Made by a program: the position numbers and the translations under genes. Source: an uncultured Lachnospiraceae bacterium (lineage in GTDB: Bacteria > Bacillota_A > Clostridia > Lachnospirales > Lachnospiraceae). From it: DNA of 30,097 bases. The stretch covers positions 1-30,097 of the forward strand of contig CAJUGZ010000004.1 of assembly GCA_910585855.1 (NCBI GenBank). The letters run 5' to 3'. Shown here one piece after another: positions 1-7,187 of the stretch; the first letter of the stretch is position 1, and each line of letters begins with the position of its first letter. The notes beneath the pieces are model-generated. The model was not told the origin of the DNA. It made no database searches and worked only from the letters and a program-made list of their open reading frames with translations.

Positions 1-41
1 CGGAGCAGGCAAAGGACAGGAGCAAACCGCCTCTGGCGTCC
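1..41 (-). repeat. Edge of a hairpin repeat element (copy 0), truncated by the window
   Basis: Read on the - strand, this stretch matches the beginning of the element at 29643-29898 at 32 of 41 positions. It includes the shared start GGACGCCAGAG and an internal TCCTTTGCCTG. It also resembles the end of the element at 2633-2960 on the + strand, including AGCAAACC and TCTGGCGTCC, with a further match (GGCAGCA) just downstream. Only one arm lies in the window, so the hairpin itself cannot be seen. The match to two other copies is direct; that it is the same kind of element is inferred. Confidence 0.6.
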
Positions 42-159
42 GGTGAAAGCCAATCTTTTCTGGCAGCATTTTATTTTCAAAAGCAGAATGAAAGATAGAA
101 TGGGTTATTTTATAAAAATTTTACTTTGTAAGTTTATCCTGAGAGAATCCTCAGTAACA

Positions 160-188
160 TTGAAAGAGTTATATGGAGAGTATATAAT
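160..188 (+). promoter_or_regulatory. Sigma-A promoter of the GH43 gene
   Basis: A -35 box TTGAAA (160-165) and a perfect -10 box TATAAT (183-188) are separated by 17 bases. This predicts a transcript start near 195 and a leader of about 40 bases before the ATG at 233. No operator or catabolite-response site is obvious, so substrate control of the glycosidase cannot be read from this region. Confidence 0.75.
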
Positions 189-232
189 AGAAATAAAAAA
201 TTGTAACAAAAAAGCGAAGAAGGAGAAAAAAT

Positions 233-1789
233 ATGAGTGAAAGAAAAAAGATGTGGATAGCGGACAATGGGGACGGGACTTATCGGAATCCGATTTTGTA
301 TACGGATTATTCGGATCCAGATGTGATTCGTGTAGAGAGTGATTATTATATGGTAGCGTCTAGTTTTTGTAATTCACCATCTGTGCCAGTGTTACATTCG
401 AAGGATTTGGTAAATTGGAAGGTGATTAGTTATGCTATGGAAAAACTGCCTTTTGATTATTATGATAAACCGATGCATGGCTGTGGTGCATGGGCACCGT
501 CTATTCGGTTTCATGAGGGATATTTTTATATTTTTATTCCTATGCCGGATGAAGGAATTTTTATGTGCCGTTCGAATGATCCATTTCAGGGATGGGAAGC
601 ACCAGTTTGTGTGCGAAAGGTAACTGGATGGATTGATCCGTGTCCGCTTTGGGATGATGACGGAAAAGCGTATATGGTATCGGCGTTTGCCAGAAGCCGG
701 ATTGGATTTAAGAGTATTTTGCATATGAGTCCGATAAAACCGGATTGTACGGAAACGCTGGATGATGGGATGCATATTTTTGATGGACATGCAACACAGC
801 CTACGATTGAAGGACCGAAACTTTATAAGAGAAATGGGTATTATTATATTTTTGCTCCGGCAGGGGGAGTAAAGACCGGATGGCAGACAGTACTGCGTTC
901 TAAAAATATTTATGGACCATATGAGGAAAAGATTGTGATGCATCAGGGTGGTTCACCAGTAAATGGACCTCACCAAGGGGCTTGGGTGGATACGCCGTCC
1001 GGTGAAGATTGGTTTATTCATTTTCAGGATGTAGGAAATGCAGGGCGAATTATTCATCTTCAGCCTATGAAGTGGGTAAATGACTGGCCAGTGATCGGAA
1101 TTAATGAAGATGAAAATGGTTGTGGAGAGCCTGTACTTATTTATCAAAAGCCAGATACGGGAGTAGTTTGCAAGATAGATGCACCAGAGGATTCGGATGA
1201 TTTTGATGGGGCAGCACTTGGGCTTCAGTGGCAGTGGAATTCTAATTATCGGGATACATGGTATCAGATGATGCCGGAAAAGAGCCGGATTTGTTTGTAT
1301 GCACAGCCGGTAGAGAAGGGGACACAGCTTTGTGATGTTGGGAATTTATTATTGCAGAAGTGGCCAGCACCGGAGTTTCAGATTACTGCAAAATTAGATG
1401 TCAGCGGTTTGATTGATGGGGATTATGCAGGAATGGTTTCTTTGGGCGGAGTTTATACCGGGCTTGCGATTCGGGTGAAGGATGGAAGACGGAATCTGGT
1501 ACAGTTGACCGGAGAGTGGACAAAAGCAAATGAAACAGAAACAGTTTTGGACAGCTTTTTTGAAGATGTGCTTTATCTGAAGATGACAGTAAAAAAAGAG
1601 AAGGATGTTTCTTTTGCTTATAGTATAGATGGGGAGAATTATCAGGAGATAGGAGAAACTGTAGAAGCAACACCGGGACGTTGGGTTGGAGTAAAAGCGG
1701 GGTTGTTTGCAGTAAATACAATGGGACGAACCGGCGGAGAGATGCTGGCAGATTATTTTTTCTTTGAATGTCGGCTTGAGGAGATTTAA
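233..1789 (+). CDS. Glycoside hydrolase family 43 (beta-xylosidase / arabinofuranosidase type)
   Basis: The 518-residue protein is a family 43 inverting glycosidase. The three expected acidic residues are visible: the general base D28 in YSDPDVIR, the pKa-modulating D135 in WIDPCPLW and the general acid E193 in TIEGPKLY. The five-bladed propeller domain fills about residues 10-310. Residues 320-518 look like the beta-sandwich found at the C-terminus of many GH43 beta-xylosidases. There is no signal peptide, so it probably acts in the cytoplasm on imported xylo- or arabinoxylo-oligosaccharides; exact specificity is not readable. The start is set by AAGGAG at 220-225, seven bases before ATG. 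It has its own promoter and terminator and no transporter beside it, so it is a separate transcription unit unrelated to the downstream glycan genes. Confidence 0.93.
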   Translation: MSERKKMWIADNGDGTYRNPILYTDYSDPDVIRVESDYYMVASSFCNSPSVPVLHSKDLVNWKVISYAMEKLPFDYYDKPMHGCGAWAPSIRFHEGYFYIFIPMPDEGIFMCRSNDPFQGWEAPVCVRKVTGWIDPCPLWDDDGKAYMVSAFARSRIGFKSILHMSPIKPDCTETLDDGMHIFDGHATQPTIEGPKLYKRNGYYYIFAPAGGVKTGWQTVLRSKNIYGPYEEKIVMHQGGSPVNGPHQGAWVDTPSGEDWFIHFQDVGNAGRIIHLQPMKWVNDWPVIGINEDENGCGEPVLIYQKPDTGVVCKIDAPEDSDDFDGAALGLQWQWNSNYRDTWYQMMPEKSRICLYAQPVEKGTQLCDVGNLLLQKWPAPEFQITAKLDVSGLIDGDYAGMVSLGGVYTGLAIRVKDGRRNLVQLTGEWTKANETETVLDSFFEDVLYLKMTVKKEKDVSFAYSIDGENYQEIGETVEATPGRWVGVKAGLFAVNTMGRTGGEMLADYFFFECRLEEI

Positions 1790-1813
1790 TTGTATCAGAA
1801 TTGAGCAGAAATA

Positions 1814-1848
1814 GTGGGAAGCCTGTAAAAAAAGGCTTCCCGCTTTTT
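1814..1848 (+). terminator. Rho-independent terminator after the GH43 gene
   Basis: An 11-bp stem (1814-1824 with 1833-1843, one G-T wobble, core GGGAAGCCT) encloses an 8-base A-rich loop and is followed by five T residues. It lies 25 bases after the GH43 stop codon, which closes a one-gene transcription unit. Confidence 0.88.
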
Positions 1849-1856
1849 ATGTACAT

Positions 1857-1884
1857 GAGTAGGAGAAAAAATTTTCCTCTACTC
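1857..1884. repeat. Imperfect 28-bp inverted repeat downstream of the terminator
   Basis: GAGTAG...CTACTC arms surround an A-run/T-run centre, giving an almost self-complementary stretch. It may be a second, weaker bidirectional terminator between the GH43 gene and the hairpin block. Nothing else marks its role. Confidence 0.4.
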
Positions 1885-1936
1885 GATTGTCTGTAAAAAT
1901 AGAAGATTTTTAATTTATAGTGTAGAGGTAGGATTT

Positions 1937-1957
1937 CGTAGAGTATACCACTCTATG
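1937..1957 (-). repeat. Left outer near-palindrome of the inverted hairpin block
   Basis: The core AGAGTATACCACTCTATG occurs here and, reverse-complemented, at 3160-3180; 19 of 21 positions agree. Each copy is itself a near-palindrome (AGAGT, five bases, ACTCT). Similarity continues a few bases outward as GGATTT and inward as an A-rich run. The two copies sit at the outer limits of a symmetric 1.24-kb block, so they could be terminal inverted repeats of a mobile element or binding sites for one DNA-binding protein. Confidence 0.6.
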
Positions 1958-2049
1958 AAAAAGATTTTGAGCGGATTCTCTGTTTGATATGATAGTCGTT
2001 CTGGTAGGATTTGTCAAGAGTAAATTATTTCTTTTGGTGAGAAATGGAG

Positions 2050-2380
2050 GGGGACGCTGGATTTTGGTTCTTCTGTTGGTCTGCTGTTCCGCTCTTCGGG
2101 AAGTAAGAAATTCTAAGACTTCTGCTCTTTTGCGTATCCAACCGTCCGAACCGGTGCGCAATTCGCCCTTATTTCAACCGAAATATAACTAGCATAAGGA
2201 ACGATTTTCTCTACGATAAGAGGTTGCTTTCCTTTTATACGGGCTAAACACGCACCTTTTTTTTCACACCCTGCATGGAAGCAGGATGTGAAAAAAATCC
2301 TGTGTATTTCACAGAAGTCAAAGAATTTCTAACTTCCCTACGAAGTCACTGCAGCCCAACAGAAGAACCAAAATCCATCT
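2050..2380 (+). ncRNA. Long-hairpin element A (candidate structured RNA)
   Basis: The two ends pair as a long stem: 2059-2079 pairs perfectly with 2356-2376 (21 bp), and 2098-2124 pairs with 2312-2338 at 24 of 27 positions. An inner hairpin of 16 bp (2259-2274 with 2281-2296, loop ATGGAA) sits near the 3' side. Between stem and hairpin is a block shared with element B, including a 22-base identical stretch (2147-2168) and a 24-base identical stretch (2239-2262). The paired regions differ between A and B but remain paired in both, which indicates selection on structure. No coding frame explains this. Which strand is transcribed, and whether it is transcribed at all, is unknown; a DNA-level hairpin such as a mobile-element end is the alternative. 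Confidence 0.55.
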
Positions 2381-2632
2381 GTTTCTTGGCTTCTGAAAGG
2401 CAAATGAAAGAGATACCATGTATTTTTAATATATGACGTCATTTAATTCATAAATTTATAGATTTTCGGTAAAAATTTTATAATTTTTCTGACTAATACT
2501 ATTTAAACAAGTTATTTATTTGCTGCTTTTATTTATTATTTTTACTGATTTATCCTTTTAATTTCTAACTATTCTTATATTTTATGAGAAAATTTTCCGT
2601 TACATTTTTCTATCGGTTTTCTACTAACAGCT
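2381..2632. other. AT-rich spacer between the two hairpin elements
   Basis: This central spacer of about 250 bases separates the inverted elements A and B. It is very AT-rich, has no open frame with a ribosome site and shows no tRNA or terminator. The only small symmetry seen is the palindrome ATGACGTCAT at 2433-2442. It forms the apex of the large inverted structure. Confidence 0.5.
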
Positions 2633-2960
2633 AGATTCCGTTTGTTGGTTTGTGCTGCAGCGACTTTGGAGAAAAGTTAGAAAGTCTTAGGATTCTGTTC
2701 GAAAATCTAGGATTTTTTGCGTTTCCTGCTTTCATGCAGGGAACGCAAAAAAAGGTGCGTGTTTAGCCCGTGTTTTTAAGAAAGAGATAGGTTATGGTAG
2801 AGAAAATCCTTCCTTACACCAGTTACGTTTTGCCTGCGACACGGGCGAATTGCGCACCGGTTCGTCCGGTTAGATGCGCAAAAATCAGAATCCTTAGACT
2901 TTCTTACTTTTTGGAAACCGGAGCAGCAGAGCAAACCAACAAACGGAATCTGGCGTCCGC
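2633..2960 (-). ncRNA. Long-hairpin element B (inverted partner of element A)
   Basis: This is a second copy of the element, in the opposite direction. Its outer stem is 20 bp perfect (2633-2652 with 2932-2951), followed by 2672-2697 pairing with 2886-2911 at 24 of 26 positions. The inner hairpin is 17 bp (2713-2729 with 2736-2752) with one T-G wobble. In the inner hairpin, CAC/GTG of element A is replaced by GCG/CGC here. The outer stem sequence is also entirely different from that of A while still pairing fully. The unpaired blocks 2843-2864 and 2748-2771 are identical to those of A. Element B lies about 260 bases upstream of the TnpB-like gene. Confidence 0.55.
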
Positions 2961-3159
2961 CTTGCGAAAGATAATCGGCAGCAATAAAAAAACGCTCTTA
3001 AAATTCAGAAAAAATAAACCGTCAAAAAGATTTTTTATTGATAGATTTTTTTTATTCCTTAGAAGGATTTTAATAAAAAATAAATCTGAAATATCAGCCG
3101 TCAAATTTCTGGTCAAATCGTTTAAACCCCCCTTATTTTTATGAGAAAAAATTTTTTTT
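2961..3159. other. AT-rich spacer between element B and the TnpB-like gene
   Basis: This is an A- and T-run-rich stretch with no credible gene and no consensus -35 box. It contains the counterpart of the 1958-2050 spacer on the other side of the block, but the two are only weakly alike. If a promoter for the TnpB-like gene exists, it lies here or in the near-palindrome that follows. Confidence 0.4.
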
Positions 3160-3180
3160 CATAGAGTGGTATACTCTGTG
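3160..3180 (+). promoter_or_regulatory. Right outer near-palindrome, upstream of the TnpB-like gene
   Basis: This is the inverted partner of 1937-1957. It contains TATACT (3170-3175), a plausible -10 box 43 bases before the start codon at 3223 (48 bases to the end of the box), although no -35 box is seen at the right distance. The AGAGT/ACTCT symmetry overlapping a possible -10 box would suit an operator. Both roles are inferred; the sequence shows only the symmetry and the repeat. Confidence 0.35.
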
Positions 3181-3222
3181 AAAATCCTGCAATAAAGTAG
3201 GAAATTAAGAAAAGGTGAAGGT

Positions 3223-4584
3223 ATGTCGGGGAAAGAAACGGGTTTTATTACAATGACTTATAAATTGAGGCTTTATGATAGGCATCAGAATTGGCTGGTT
3301 TTTACTAGACAGCTTTATAATCAGGTAGTATGGCATTATTATCAGATTTTAATGGAGGATCTTTCCCTTTTGAAACAGAGTAATTTTCTTTTGCTTCGTA
3401 CTTTGGAGGAATGTAGTATTGGGACGAAAAAAATGCAGGAAAGAGGAGAAGAGCCTCTTTGGAAATTAAAGGATATGCCAAAGATTCCTATGTATTTTCG
3501 GCGTGCAGCGATTAATATGGCGATTGGGTTAGCGAGAAGTTATCACAGTTCTTATAAGCTGTGGCAGGAAAAGCAGAAAAATGGGTCGCCTCCTTCTCCG
3601 GCAGCAGCGATTGATAGTTCTCCTGTTTTTTATAAGGGGATGTATCGGGCATTTCAAACGGATTCTATTCAGCTTAAGGTATTTAATGGAGAAAAATGGG
3701 TTTGGATGACTTATCCTTATACTGGGCGTGAGATTCCAAAGGAGGGAAAAGTTTTGTCGCCTACTTTGAAGTTAGAAAAAAAGACGGCTTATCTGCATGT
3801 TCCAGTAAAATTGCCTGTAGAGGATATTCGGACAGTAAAGGAACGAATGAAACAGGAAGAGAGAATTTGTGCCGTTGCTTTTCCAGATACTGATAGTTTA
3901 GCGGTATGTGTGATAATGGGACAGGCAGGAGAAATGGTAAAGCATTGTTTTATTCATGGTGGGAGAGAGAGGGAAGCACAGCGAAAACAGGTGTTGGAGC
4001 GGTTAGAAAAGAGCAGAAAAAGTCGTAAAAGTTTTGGCGGAACGACTTTTTTAGTGGAAGGGGATTTGGCTGAAAAGGATAAGGGGATTTTGGTTGGTAA
4101 TCGGCAAAGAGAAAACGCCGTTCTTTATAAGAAATTAGAACAGATTAATGGGTATTATGCACATAAAGTAAGCCGGGCTGTTTTGGAGTATTGTAAAGAA
4201 AATCAGATTAAAGTGATTGTTGTTCCGAATTATGAAAATATTGTTTCATTCGACGGGAAGTATTATTTGCATACAAGCCCTTTTCGCTGGCAGGGCAGAG
4301 CAATGATTCGAAATTTGAAGTATAAAGGATGGAGAGAGGGAATTTTGGTAACGACGATTCGCCCTTATCATATTTCGGATTGCTGCAGTGAATGTGGGAA
4401 GAAAATTGAACGTTATAATGAGGGGCATAAAGCCAGCAGAAATTACTATGGCGGACAATTATTTTTTTGTCCGAATGGACATCAGGGCAATACGGCATTA
4501 AACACGGCAAAAAATATCGGGAGATATTTCCTCCGCCGTTTTCAAGAAGAATCGGAACAAGAAGATTTTGTTTTGAAAAATTGA
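3223..4584 (+). CDS. TnpB/Cas12-like (IS605 OrfB-type) protein with a degenerate RuvC active site
   Basis: The C-terminal half of this 453-residue protein has the layout of TnpB/OrfB. It includes a RuvC-I strand (RICAVAFPDTDSLAV, 214-228), a helix and RuvC-II strand (KVIVVPNYENI, 330-340), the zinc ribbon (C387/C388, C391, C416, H420) and the RuvC-III segment NTALNTAKNIG. The catalytic residues seem lost: the RuvC-I Asp aligns with A219, the RuvC-II Glu with P335, and the RuvC-III Asp with A425. There is no Asp at all between 345 and 447, so a normal D-E-D triad cannot form. The N-terminal 200 residues are helical and basic, as in TnpB RNA/DNA-binding lobes. No TnpA gene is adjacent. The start follows AAGGTGAAG at 3212-3220. 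By analogy with nuclease-dead TnpB-derived repressors (TldR), it may bind DNA with an RNA guide without cutting; a decaying transposase is the alternative. The frame is intact, which favours function. Confidence 0.82.
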   Translation: MSGKETGFITMTYKLRLYDRHQNWLVFTRQLYNQVVWHYYQILMEDLSLLKQSNFLLLRTLEECSIGTKKMQERGEEPLWKLKDMPKIPMYFRRAAINMAIGLARSYHSSYKLWQEKQKNGSPPSPAAAIDSSPVFYKGMYRAFQTDSIQLKVFNGEKWVWMTYPYTGREIPKEGKVLSPTLKLEKKTAYLHVPVKLPVEDIRTVKERMKQEERICAVAFPDTDSLAVCVIMGQAGEMVKHCFIHGGREREAQRKQVLERLEKSRKSRKSFGGTTFLVEGDLAEKDKGILVGNRQRENAVLYKKLEQINGYYAHKVSRAVLEYCKENQIKVIVVPNYENIVSFDGKYYLHTSPFRWQGRAMIRNLKYKGWREGILVTTIRPYHISDCCSECGKKIERYNEGHKASRNYYGGQLFFCPNGHQGNTALNTAKNIGRYFLRRFQEESEQEDFVLKN

Positions 4585-4793
4585 AAGCGAACGAGTTGAA
4601 ATAAAGAAAAAGGCTGGAAACAGCAAAGGAACATAGGTGTTTTTTCATCAATGTTTTGGGTACAGCACCACCTGCCTCTGCTTGTTGTCTTTTTTGCGAA
4701 AAGGACAGGATGCACAGACAAAGAAAAATATAAATTATTTTAGTTGTGCTGAGAGGTATTAAAAAAAGAGCTGGAAGGATGAAAAAAGGAAAG

Positions 4794-6059
4794 ATGAAAA
4801 AGGCATTAATTATCACAACTGTTAGTGGATTTGTGCCACAATTTGAATTAAATCAGGTACATCTTTTACAGGAGATGGGCTATGAAGTTCATTATGCCAG
4901 TAATTTTCAGAATCCGCATTACGGCTCGGATAATCGCCGCCTAGAAGGAACAGGGTTGATTTGTCATCAGGTAGATTTTGTACGTTCCCCTTTTCGAATT
5001 TTAAGAAATGGGATTGCTTATCGGCAGTTAAGAATGGTGTTAAAGGAAAATGTGTTTGAATTGATTCATTGTCATACTCCGATGGGCGGAGTGTTGGGAC
5101 GGCTGGCGGCAGAACAGAATCGAAGAAGACAGAAAAAGGAGAGAAGATTATTACAAAGGAAAGAGAAAGTAATAAAAAAATCAGGGTATAGTAAGGTGTT
5201 TTATACCGCACATGGGTTTCATTTTTACCGGGGTGCGCCTTGGAAGAATTGGCTGTTCTATTATCCGATGGAACGGTGGCTTGCTTTTTATACGGATGTG
5301 TTGATTACGATTAATCAGGAAGATTATCAGATCGCTAAGAAGTTTCATCTGCGAAAGGAGGCAGCCGGAAAGGTTGAGAAAATCAATGGGGTTGGATTGG
5401 ATATTGGGGATTATCAAACTTGTTTTAAAAATGTTTCTTTATGGAAGGAAAAAAGAAAAGAGTTGGGGATTCCTTTGGATGCTTGTGTGCTGATTAGCGT
5501 GGGGGAATTAACCAAAAGGAAAAATCATCAAGTGGTGATAAAAGCATTGGCACTGCTCCAAAAAGGCTGTGAAAATCAAAAAGATTATGAAAAGAAAAAT
5601 ATTTGGTATTTGATCTGCGGAGAAGGACCAGAGGAGAAGAAGTTAAGGAAACAGGTTCAATGGTATCATCTGACGAAAAGGGTTCGTTTTCTTGGCTATC
5701 GGAGTGATGTAAAAGAACTTTTAGCAACCTCGGATTGTTTTCTTTTTCCGTCGAAACAGGAGGGACTTCCGGTTGCATTGATGGAGGCAAAAGCAATGGG
5801 ACTGCCGTGTATTTGCTCTGATATCAGAGGAAATCGGGAGCTGGCAGCAGCAAAAGAGTTGGTACATGGAACAAGCGGCAAAGATTATTTGGAGAAAATA
5901 CAGGATTTTTTACAGCAGGTCAAAAAGACAAAGGGTAGAATAAGACAGAATATAGAGAAGCGGATTTGGTCGGATGCAAAAAAGTATTCCAAAGAACAGG
6001 TGATGCAGCAGATGAAAAGAATTTATACAGAGAATTTGCAGGAAAGGAAAGAGGGATGA
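4794..6059 (+). CDS. GT4-family glycosyltransferase (EpsD/CapM-like)
   Basis: This is a cytoplasmic retaining GT-B transferase that adds a sugar from a nucleotide donor to a growing lipid-linked chain. The first strand (ALIITTVSGFVPQF) begins just after the chosen ATG. FYTAHGFHFYRGAPW is typical of the capsule/exopolysaccharide branch, and the C-terminal donor domain carries GEGPEEKKL and an E-x7-E motif (EGLPVALME, residues 323-331). A strongly basic stretch rich in Arg and Lys (about 108-134) is inserted between the acceptor-domain helices. Start choice: an upstream ATG at 4779 and a GTG at 4746 are in frame, but homologues usually begin MKKALI. None of the three has an ideal ribosome site. 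It is the first gene of the glycan locus and its stop overlaps the next start (ATGA). Confidence 0.88.
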   Translation: MKKALIITTVSGFVPQFELNQVHLLQEMGYEVHYASNFQNPHYGSDNRRLEGTGLICHQVDFVRSPFRILRNGIAYRQLRMVLKENVFELIHCHTPMGGVLGRLAAEQNRRRQKKERRLLQRKEKVIKKSGYSKVFYTAHGFHFYRGAPWKNWLFYYPMERWLAFYTDVLITINQEDYQIAKKFHLRKEAAGKVEKINGVGLDIGDYQTCFKNVSLWKEKRKELGIPLDACVLISVGELTKRKNHQVVIKALALLQKGCENQKDYEKKNIWYLICGEGPEEKKLRKQVQWYHLTKRVRFLGYRSDVKELLATSDCFLFPSKQEGLPVALMEAKAMGLPCICSDIRGNRELAAAKELVHGTSGKDYLEKIQDFLQQVKKTKGRIRQNIEKRIWSDAKKYSKEQVMQQMKRIYTENLQERKEG

Positions 6060-7144
6060 AGCGGATTGTAATGCTTTTAAAATCAAGGATTTATGCAGGT
6101 GCAGAAAAGATAGCAATTACAATTATGCAAAATCTAAAAGAAGAATATGAATTTTATTATGTTTCTCCTTATGGAGAGATTGCGCAAAGATTAGAAGCTG
6201 AATCGTTATCTTATATTCCGCTTTCTGATTTTCAGATAAAAGAGATTCGAAGTATAGTAAGGAATCTTCGACCAGATTTAATTCATGCACATGATTTTTC
6301 TGCAAGTGCGGCAGCTTCTCTTTTAAAGGATTGGCATGGAAAACCGAAAGTGATTTCTCATCTTCACTATAATGCAAGAGAAAATCAAAGATGGGGAAAG
6401 AAAGCGATGATTTATCGGGTGGCTTTAAACCGTATAGATCAAGTGGTTTGTGTCAGTGATGCAGTGGCGAAGGAAGCCGTTTTTAAAAGAGCATTAGAGG
6501 GGAAAACAAAGGTTCTTGGAAATCCGATTGATGCTGTTAGGATTCAAACAATGGCGGTGGCAGAGAGAGGCGAGGATTGGATTGAAAAGGCAGAAAAAAA
6601 AGAAGAGGTATATTTATACGATATTGTTTTTGTCGGGCGTTTTACCAAACAAAAAGATCCAGAAAAATTGATTCGGATTATTGCCCGGTTGAAAAAGTCC
6701 GGTCAGTTGGTAAAAGCTGCTTTTATTGGAACAGGGGAATTAGAAGAGAGCTGTGATCGGCTGATTTTGCAGTATGGCTTGGAAGAACAGGTGCATCGGC
6801 TGGGATATTTGGAAAATCCTTATCCGATTATAAAAAGAAGTCGTTTGTTGTGTATGACGTCGAAAGAGGAAGGATTTGGGTTGGCAGTGGCGGAAGCGAT
6901 GGTTTTAGGAGTTCCGGTATTGGTGTCAAAAGTCGGCGGGATGAAGACGCTGTTGGGAGCAGATGCAGAGGAATTTTGTGAAACAGAGCAGGAATATGTG
7001 GAAAAAATTAAAAGGCTATTGCAAGATCCCATTTTTTATCAGGCTGCAAAGAAGAGAAGCAGAAGAAGGGCTGATTGTTTTTGTGAAGTAGAAAGTTATA
7101 TGGAAGAAATGAGAAAGCTGTATCGAGAGTTAATTTTACGTTGA
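6056..7144 (+). CDS. GT4-family glycosyltransferase
   Basis: This 362-residue GT-B transferase starts MKRIVMLL with an ATG inside the ATGA overlap with the previous stop, behind GGAAAGAGGG. The frame is open further upstream, but that part lies inside the previous gene and is not expected to be translated. The N-terminal GGAEK-like loop is YAGAEKIA (13-20). The donor domain has VFVGRFTKQKDPEKL (191-205), with the usual phosphate-binding Arg and Lys, and an E-x7-E motif EGFGLAVAE (272-280). The donor and acceptor sugars cannot be read. Translational coupling to the upstream GT4 suggests that the two act in successive steps. Confidence 0.88.
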   Translation: MKRIVMLLKSRIYAGAEKIAITIMQNLKEEYEFYYVSPYGEIAQRLEAESLSYIPLSDFQIKEIRSIVRNLRPDLIHAHDFSASAAASLLKDWHGKPKVISHLHYNARENQRWGKKAMIYRVALNRIDQVVCVSDAVAKEAVFKRALEGKTKVLGNPIDAVRIQTMAVAERGEDWIEKAEKKEEVYLYDIVFVGRFTKQKDPEKLIRIIARLKKSGQLVKAAFIGTGELEESCDRLILQYGLEEQVHRLGYLENPYPIIKRSRLLCMTSKEEGFGLAVAEAMVLGVPVLVSKVGGMKTLLGADAEEFCETEQEYVEKIKRLLQDPIFYQAAKKRSRRRADCFCEVESYMEEMRKLYRELILR

Positions 7145-7187
7145 ATAAAAGAAAAAGTTTGGAAAGTAAAAGAAGGAGTTATAAAAA

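Noticed and set aside
43..240. Small open frame of 65 codons before the GH43 gene
   Set aside because: It overlaps the promoter and the GH43 start, has no good ribosome site, and its sequence is just translated AT-rich leader.
2794..3144. Open frame of 116 codons across element B, and a similar one on the - strand of element A
   Set aside because: The frames are alike only because the elements are homologous. Changes between A and B preserve base pairing rather than protein sequence, and no ribosome sites are present.
1857..3222. CRISPR array, tRNA or known IS element in the gene-free region
   Set aside because: There are no regularly spaced direct repeats, no tRNA cloverleaf and no transposase frame; the repeats present are inverted and long.
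4585..4760. Possible guide RNA or further hairpin copy after the TnpB-like gene, including an 11-base match (AAAGGACAGGA) to positions 11-21
   Set aside because: No paired arms could be found, and an 11-base match is expected by chance when this many positions are compared. The region remains a place to look for a guide RNA, but nothing in it supports one.
4208..4816. 202-codon open frame on the - strand over the end of the TnpB-like gene
   Set aside because: It is antisense to conserved zinc-ribbon and RuvC-III coding sequence and has no recognisable protein features.
5966..6055. Upstream extension of the second GT4 gene
   Set aside because: It lies within the preceding gene; the ATG at 6056 has a ribosome site, an ATGA overlap and starts at the usual first strand of the fold.
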